DNA of 64,000 nt from Mauremys mutica (taxonomy: Eukaryota > Chordata > Testudines > Geoemydidae), in contig NC_059079.1 in assembly GCF_020497125.1 (NCBI RefSeq), positions 9,393,053-9,457,052 on the forward strand. The letters run 5' to 3'. This document shows, piece by piece, positions 57,641 through 64,000 of this stretch; position 1 is the first letter of the stretch; the number at the start of each line of letters is the position of its first letter. The notes beneath the pieces are model-generated. The model was given only the letters and a program-made list of their open reading frames with translations, searched no databases and had not been told where the DNA came from. The translations under genes were made by a program, and so were the position numbers.

Positions 57641-58814
57641 TAGGACCCTACATCCCTATTTCCTTAATAATCTTTCATGGATACTATAGTGCTGCTGTCT
57701 TCACAATTGCATTTAACACCAACACAACGTGTTCCTGCTTTCCTTCATTGCTCCCATAGTGCTTCCAACGTAACCTTCACTGAGCCAAAGACTTCCCCTC
57801 AGGTTACAAAACTAAGGTAGATGGGTTTGCTAAGTTACTAAGTTTTTTCCCCCTTACATCATGAATATCTCTACTGTTCATTAGAAACCGCTCCACAAGA
57901 CTTGACCAATCATATTGCATTTTCAGTAACAGTAGCCTGTGGACTTGTGCATATTATGGGGTTGTTGTTGTTTTTTAAACTCTGTTACTTCATCATAGTA
58001 AGTCTATTGAACTAAGAGCTACCCACTTAAAATAAAATTGTTAATTATGTTATGAGCAGCATGTTACCCTAGTAGAAACAGCCACCTTCATTGCAGCTTC
58101 CCCAGACACAAAGGACTCATAACTCACTGTCGGAATAAAGAGATCTCAGTCAAAAGGATTCTTACTTCTTAATTCTATTTACTCCTGTGGTTTATTGACA
58201 TCTATCTTTGTCTTATGACTATCATAACTCTGGCACAATGTTATAACAGCAAGGAGAGCAGAATTATAGCCTCTGCCTTGACATTCGTGAGCCCATACTT
58301 GGAAAATATTGTCCCTGAAAAAACACAGAACAGGGACTCACAATTAACACTAAGAAGTGTTAATTAGACAGAGCTGGATCGACTTATTAAAGAGAGGGTA
58401 TTTTACTTAGCCTTCTCTCACACCAGCAGCATAGCTTCCACAGCGAAGTCAGCGTGCTTCTGCTCATGGAGCTAGGAGTGAAGACACTCAGAACCCCTGG
58501 GTGCTCTGCCTTATCGCTGAATGGATATTTATTAGCAGCCATGCTCTCGGGCCATTGAGGCTGTCTATTTGGGACACCGATTCAATTTTTCCATTGTAAG
58601 AGTTTTGCTGTAAACGCTGAAGCAGAATTTAACACATTTTAACGAAAATAGGGTCCAGAAGAGATTTCCTACAACAGGGATTACTGTCTTAATTAGGGCC
58701 CTTATTAAACAATAATTACTCAAGTAACCCAAGAGTCTGATAATCAGGCCCTAACTATCTCAAATTGGGCAACCAAAAATGAAGGCACCCAAAATTAGTG
58801 GGCCCTTTGGAAAA
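57641..58814. other. No supported feature
   Basis: AT-rich unique DNA without bounded repeats. Confidence 0.35.
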
Positions 58815-58960
58815 TGCAGACTAAATTGACAAGCCCAAAGTCTCCCAGGGCCAGTAAGTCAGAGGTAGGACTGGGAATAGAAATCAGGTCTTCTGATGCC
58901 CATTCAACAGATACCCATAAACCTCCATTGCTTCTCGAGTTCACAAGACCATGCTGCTCC
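58815..58960 (-). repeat. MIR-like SINE fragment, reverse
   Basis: 'gacaagcccaaagtctccca', 'gccagtaagtcagaggtagg' and 'actgggaatagaaatcagg' are the reversed MIR core with the expected order. Confidence 0.6.
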
Positions 58961-59605
58961 CCTGCAACAATAACAACTCCCCCACAATCCATGAGAACAA
59001 TCCAGTGAAAACCAAACAAGCCAAACTGAATAGATAAGGAATAAACGTGCCTTTCAAAAGGCATCATATAAGAAACAAGCCTGCTTTACTTTAGATGTGC
59101 CTCACTCAGCACATGTTTTTTCATGTTTCGTTGTCTTTTCAGATTAATCTCTGAGCAGACCAGGAGTCCACGCTCGCATAGCTTCAGCAATGTGTTAATG
59201 CCACCGGATGGGTATTTGTGCTGCGCAACCTCCTCAAGACAATATTTAATATTTGGATTATGAAGCATATAGCTGAGAAATCTTGTTCAAGTCTATCTTC
59301 CCAGGGTAGCAAGGCAGGGAGACAGCACAGAGATAGCGTTTGGGAAACCCAGATGTGCTGAAAATTAAATTGTTGGATACAGAAGACTAGTCACTGTTCT
59401 GTGGCTAAAAACAGTCACTAGGCATGGTTATTATACTAATAAATGTTCATTGCTAGGTTACCAATGCATATGGCCTCTAGTCACTTTAACAACTAAAAGC
59501 CATTATTTCCAACAAATGGACAGTGTGCCCCCAAACAATAGCCAGAATTAAAAATAAAAACAATGAAAGTAAAAAAAAATTGCTCTCTGCATGCAATGTG
59601 ATTTA

Positions 59606-59632
59606 GACACACACACACACACACACACACAC
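59606..59632. repeat. (AC)n microsatellite
   Basis: About 13 uninterrupted AC dinucleotides after 'atttag'. An ordinary vertebrate microsatellite, probably polymorphic in length. Confidence 0.95.
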
Positions 59633-59834
59633 TCCAAAATGGGGAAAGGAGGGAATTTTACAAAATGTAAAGAATTCAATTCAATGTGTAAACAGGGATC
59701 ACTCCAGAAAAACCATGGTGTTTAGAATCAAACTATATTGAAAGTGATAATGTTTATTTAACCCCTTTTTTAGGTTAAAAGCACACGAGCCTTAGTGAAA
59801 GTTAAAAGATGACTTTTGGACTCATGATGCCATA

Positions 59835-60900
59835 AACCTCTGCAAAACAAAGAGGACAGTCAAAGTAAAACAGTCAGGACTATTTATTGAACAGATGGAG
59901 AGACTTCCATTCAAGGGAATGAGATTTTGATGCGATGCGCAATACTTGCTTTTACAGACCACAATGAGTTCCCTTAGTGGTCAGTCAACCAGCCTGTTGT
60001 AATTGCACCCAGCCTTTGGATCTCACTTGCTTCCAAGCCAGCTGGGTCTGGGCAGAGTCCAGTCACCATTTCTAGCTCTGGGTCTCTAAGGCACACTCCT
60101 GGGTATAGATTCCATCTGGCACCTTTCCTTGGGAATATGAGACTCTGCAGTCCAACTGCCCTAGCCCTGAAAGCAGTGCTGAGTACTCCAAGTCACTTAC
60201 GCATGCCCCCTGCCTTCCTCCCCACCTTCCCTGGTTTATAGTTTAACCCTTAGGGATGATGTGGCAGGTAAAGCAAAGAAAACAGGCTTTGCAGAGGAGC
60301 TTCTTAACCACAGTAACATTTACTCTTAAAACATACAAGAGTTACAGATCTTTGGTGGGGGCGGGGAACAGAAGCCTGTATGCTCTCTCCCTTGAGTTGA
60401 TACTTACCTCTTCTTGTGAGTCCTCAGGCCAGCTAGTGGATCAGGCAAGTAAGGCCTCTCGCCCACCCTCTTCTGTTGTCTGGCAACGGTCAACTAGTGA
60501 GACTGAGAGAAAGAGCCTAGAGCACATCCTCCCTTAAATAAGATTTCTGCCCTCTGTCAGGTGACCAGCCAATCAGCTGCAAAACTCTAGTCAGGTGGTT
60601 AGCAGGGAAGTTCTGGAGTCCAAACTGGGAACAACAGTTGCCTCCAGCCTGGCTCCACTATAGCAAAACCATTGCCCTCGTGGTGGGCCCCCTGGATTAG
60701 AAGACAATCACAGCTGATGACTTGTGTTAGCACTTCAGGGAGGTGTCAGGCATTACAATAAACTGCCTTGGGTCTGACCCTGACAGATCTACTTAGAGTT
60801 ACATACTCAAAATGTGGGTCAGATTCTTCAAAATGGCAGTTACAATCCAAACTGAAAGTCACAATTCGATATAGACATACAGCTATACCAATCCATCACA
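59835..60900 (-). mobile_element. 3' LTR of the minus-strand Gypsy element
   Basis: On minus it begins TGTGATGGATTGGTATAGC at 60900, immediately after a polypurine tract (reverse of 'tctctcccccag', 60901-60912). Downstream are 'cttatttaagggagg' (TATA-like, near 60530) and 'caataaatagtcc' (polyadenylation-type, near 59885), in U3-R-U5 order. The lower end is not exactly fixed (59800-59880). It has no partner LTR upstream at 63 kb. Confidence 0.6.
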
Positions 60901-63100
60901 TCTCTCCCCCAGATGAAGATGAAATGAGCAGGGTACTTCCCCTCTGACCCTTGGGAAGTTCTCACATCTCCCTCTGGGATTGCACGTCTGCTATTACAGA
61001 TATGCTCCCATTAACATGAACTACTTCCACATCATAACCTTGAAGTTCTAGACTCCATCTCAGTAATTTGGCATTAAATACTTTTGCTTACTATAACCAG
61101 GGAGATAGAAGTGGTTGATATACACCAGCGGTAGGCAATCTTTCAGAAGTGGTGTGCTGAGTCTTCATTTATTCACTCTGATTTAAGGTTTCGTGTGCCA
61201 GTAATATATTTTAACATTTTTAGAAGGTCTCTTTCTATAAGTCTATAATATATAACTAAACTATTGTATGTAAAGTAAATAAGGTTTTTTAAATGTTTAA
61301 GAAGCTTCATTTAAAATTAAATTAAAATGCAGAGTCCCCCGGACCAGTGGCTAGGACCCGGGCAGTGTGAGTGCCACTGAAAATCAACTCGAGTGCCGCC
61401 TTCGGCACGCGTGCCATAGGTTGCCTACCCCTGATATACACTGTCAGATACTGCCCAAACAGATACAACTCTAAGTTCCTAAGTGCAAGATACTCCTTTC
61501 TCAACAGTGCATAATTATTTTCTCAGGGGAGTAGTTTCTTTCTCAGATACACAATCAGATGCCTCTCCCCCTTGTCATCAGTTTGCATTAGCACACCTGG
61601 CCCAGCATCCAAAGCATCTATAAAAGCCCTGGAGGGAGCCAAAGTATGGATTTACCAGAACTGGATCTGACTGAGGGTTTCTTCAGTTTAGAGACATCCC
61701 CTTAACATTGATTGGTTTGATCCATTTTGTCAGGCTTACCCTTTTTACACAAATCAGTGATGAGTGCAGCCTAGAATCTAAAGAGAGGGACAAGTCTCCT
61801 GTAATAACTTGCCATCCCAATAAAGCATTGGGCTGACTTCTCAGTTTCTGGAGTAGACCAGTTCTTAATAGCTTCCACCTTTGCAGGTTCAAGCTTAATG
61901 TAGCCACTTTCCACTATATGGCCAAGAGAGGCCACTTCTACCATTCACACTTCTCCACTTTTACAGTCAGTCATGCCAGCCGAATGCAGTGGAGCATTCT
62001 CCCCACATGGATAACATATTCCTCCTCGGTTTGACAAAAGTACAAATATCTACCCCCTCCAGTAACCTATCTGAAAGGTATCTGAGGCCACTTTGCGGCC
62101 AGAAGATAAAACCAAGAATTCAAAGATCCCCAATGGGGGATAAATGTAGATTTAAGCCTGGCCTCAGTTTCCAAAGGGACCTGCTAATAATCCTAAGCGA
62201 GATCAGTTGTGATAAGATATTGTTCCCCAGATCAGTTTCCACCTCTATAGGAGACAACCCCTTCTGCTTTCAAACCCAAAATCTTTTCCTGTAAGTTGGA
62301 GGGGTGGGGGGTCACTTCAAACGTAAGGAGCAAAGGCATTTTAAATGGTTCATGAGCCCCACAGTCTGTCTATCCACTTGGCTGTAGTCTTCTAGGGCTT
62401 TCTCTCTGAGCAAGGGGATTAGAAAATAGAAACAATCTATGGGGTCTACCCAATTTAAGGCACATGCCTTCTCAAAGGCTGAGAGATAGGAATCAGTATC
62501 CTAGATACACCCCCTTCCCCTTGGCATCTATGCCCCTCCCCACAAGGAATTAGTGTTCTGTGTTCTATCCCCAGCTTCTAGATCATTAGATCCCTGGCTC
62601 CTCCATTGCACAAAGGTCCAGTTTATACCAGCACTGCCTCAATGCCAGTGTTGCTGCTCCCAGTCAGTCTTCCTCTCATAGACCAGGTCCCACCGCTCCA
62701 GAACTCTTCTCACCACTGGATCATCTGTGGTGCCATCTCCTTGGTCCTCCACCTGCCCTGTAGGAGAAGAGGAAACCACCTCAAGGTGCTGGTACCCTAT
62801 TCTGCCTCTGGTCATCTGAGTGCAGCCAGGTCTGACTTGAAGATCAGCCATGGGCAGACCTCCTTGCGAGCATGTGCTGTCAGGAAACAATTCTTCTCCC
62901 CAATCCTGTCTTCTTTCTCCCCTCCCCCGCCACCTTAGCCATACATGAATCAGGAGGCTTCTCACACTTGGCCATATCTAAAAGAATTAATGCTTGAATC
63001 TCTTCCAGCTCATCAAAATGGGCCTGCCAGGTGCCATCATAGTCTTCAGGAAGCATTATTTTTCCTCACAATTCAGAGTCTACAGGGAGTCATCATTACC
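60901..63100 (-). pseudogene. Ty3/Gypsy gag-pol remnant, interrupted by a MITE
   Basis: Read from 63100 down on minus, over several frames: a gag-like start (LPEDYDGTWQ, then AHFDELEEIQ); a gag-like PPTPPTYRKRF near 62310; VETDLGNNILS near 62245; RT with LSDRLLEG near 62075, LTVKVEKCEW near 61960, SLGHIVESGYIKLEPAKV near 61920, then CFIGMASYYRRLVPLF; RNase H ERNYSPEK near 61535 and HLRNLELYLFGQYLTV near 61470. After the MITE come NAKLLRWSLELQGYDVEV and ADVQSQRE, the latter standing for ADALSRRE. Order and motifs identify Gypsy. The N-terminal RT with the catalytic YLDD, most of the protease and the integrase are missing or unreadable. Stops make it dead. Confidence 0.75.
61126..61433. mobile_element. 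308-bp hAT-like element nested in Gypsy RNase H
   Basis: The ends 'cagcggtaggcaatctttc' and 'aggttgcctacccctg' are inverted. ATATACAC lies on both sides (61118-61125, 61434-61441), a perfect 8-bp duplication. The interior is AT-rich with a GC-rich right part ('gtgccgccttcggcacgcg'). It separates two halves of the RNase H frame, so it arrived after the Gypsy copy. Confidence 0.85.
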
Positions 63101-63106
63101 TTAGAT

Positions 63107-63229
63107 TAGGGTGACCAGATAGCAACTGTGAAAAAATAGGACAGGGGGTGGGGGTAATAGGCACCTATATAAGAAAAAGTCCCAAAAAACAGGATTGTCC
63201 CTTTAAAAATAGGACATCTGGTCACCCTA
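63107..63229. mobile_element. 123-bp hAT-like MITE (TAGGGTGACC family), third copy
   Basis: The ends TAGGGTGACCAGA and TCTGGTCACCCTA are inverted. CCTTAGAT (63099-63106) and CCTAAGTT (63230-63237) match at 6 of 8 positions. It sits just upstream of the gag-like end of the Gypsy remnant. Confidence 0.7.
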
Positions 63230-63237
63230 CCTAAGTT

Positions 63238-63809
63238 AAGATTCTAGTATCCACATCTAAGATAAACCAATACTTCTCAAAACAGCATGCCAAACTGAGA
63301 TAACCCAAACCTATATGTCTAATCAGAGTCGTGTCTGTATTGTGTACCCAATTCACACCTGGTATAAACAGGCATAGCTTCACTGAAGCAAACATTAGAA
63401 TGCCCATGTGGTGTATCCTAGGTTTTATGTTGCTAGATTTCTTATAATTAGGTCAGGATGGCACGTTGGGGGCAGGCCTGTTACTGCCTCTTGGCACTTC
63501 TGGATGCAGTGTGTGTTTTTATCTCACTGGATGTACTTGCTCTTGTGCAATTTGCAGTTAAGTGTTACAGAAATATCTTTTACCCGCTTCAGCTGGTGAC
63601 TACACCATTCTCCTACATTATGGTCTAGTGTCTAATCTATTTTAGTTCTTATACAGCAGCCAGTACTGTTCTCCAAACCTCAAAGTCCTCATATGACTCT
63701 CTTTAAAACATCTATTGCAGTCTAGTCCCCTCTTATTATTTTTTCCCTTGCTGACTATGGGAAGCTCTTAAAGCCTTCTTCATGCAGACACCTTATAACA
63801 GTAATACTC
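63238..63809. other. No supported feature
   Basis: AT-rich sequence. It does not match the Gypsy LTR at 59.8-60.9 kb, so a 5' LTR for that element is not here. Confidence 0.4.
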
Positions 63810-64000
63810 TGTGACATTGCACTCTATATGATTTTATGAACGTATGCTGATGAGTGTGAACATAATGTAACTAAAATATGCTTCTTGCTAAAGGTCTCTT
63901 GTAAGGTATCATTACAAAGCTTATAATCTACTGAGTGTGTTCATCCTATTTGTATAAATGTATCGAGAAACTAGAAATATGAAATATAACTCTGAGGGCC
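63810..64000 (+). mobile_element. Start of an LTR, cut by the window end
   Basis: TGTGACATTGCACTC followed by 'aaggtctcttgtaaggtatc' and 'ttcatcctatttgtataaat' matches the first part of the LTR at 27307 at many positions ('gtgtcaagtaaggtgtct', 'gaataggatcatactatt'). Only the first ~190 bp are in view. Confidence 0.55.

Noticed and set aside
1..64000. Bird or crocodilian origin
   Set aside because: CR1 and MIR alone would fit, but the Cry-type SINEs, the high load of hAT/Tigger MITEs and the Penelope-like families fit turtles best. This remains an inference without a database search.

Overview
The window reads as repeat-rich, non-coding vertebrate DNA, most likely from a cryptodiran turtle. 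The organism call is an inference from the mobile elements: two tRNA-derived SINE copies of the turtle Cry/PolIII type, CR1 LINE 3' ends with the (ATTCTATG) tail, many MIR-like CORE-SINEs, Penelope-like terminal repeats, Ty3/Gypsy and other LTRs, and a wide set of hAT and Tigger/pogo-like DNA elements. I see no bacterial features and no exon of a recognisable host gene. Introns or intergenic DNA both fit.

Layout. 0-5 kb: an unexplained open frame with a possible splice acceptor near 1.1-1.4 kb, a CR1-like 3' fragment (2.56-2.9 kb), a MIR (3.4 kb), and a head-to-head Penelope-like repeat with degenerate hammerhead-ribozyme cores and a 14-bp target duplication (4.2-4.45 kb). 5-12 kb: a reverse MIR, an unexplained minus-strand frame (6.0-6.6 kb) and a decayed DIRS-like reverse transcriptase/RNase H (7.6-8.4 kb). 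12.7-13.3 kb: an LTR. 14.25-15.25 kb: a TA-flanked DNA transposon with a G-rich centre. 17-18.6 kb: a probable Gypsy RT scrap and a Penelope-like repeat with a 12-bp duplication. 20-25 kb: SINEs, small hAT-like elements, a possible LINE scrap and an 815-bp Tigger-like element. 27.3-28.4 kb: an LTR, then CR1 ends. 29-30.5 kb: an hAT element, a second inverted Penelope-like pair and a CR1 end. 32-37 kb: SINEs, an hAT with a transposase C-terminal remnant (34.9-35.65 kb), a LINE scrap and a 108-bp MITE. 41-46.6 kb: a MITE, a 1.24-kb LTR with TATA duplication, a minus-strand CR1 split by a MITE, and a Cry SINE. 50.2-52.05 kb: an 1.86-kb hAT-like element filled by a 75/57-bp GC-rich minisatellite. 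52-58 kb: small inverted-repeat elements, a 303-bp Tigger-like element, an hAT MITE and a second Cry SINE. 59.8-63.1 kb: a minus-strand Ty3/Gypsy element (gag-like, RT, RNase H, PPT, LTR) split by an hAT MITE. 63.8 kb to the end: start of another LTR.

Nothing here works together as a gene system. The interest lies in the transposon record: exact target-site duplications, nested insertions, hammerhead-like cores, and three DNA elements whose centres carry GC-rich, partly tandemly repeated payloads. All protein-like stretches are broken by stops or frameshifts and are fossils. The long uninterrupted frames in the 51-kb minisatellite come from a repeat period divisible by three.
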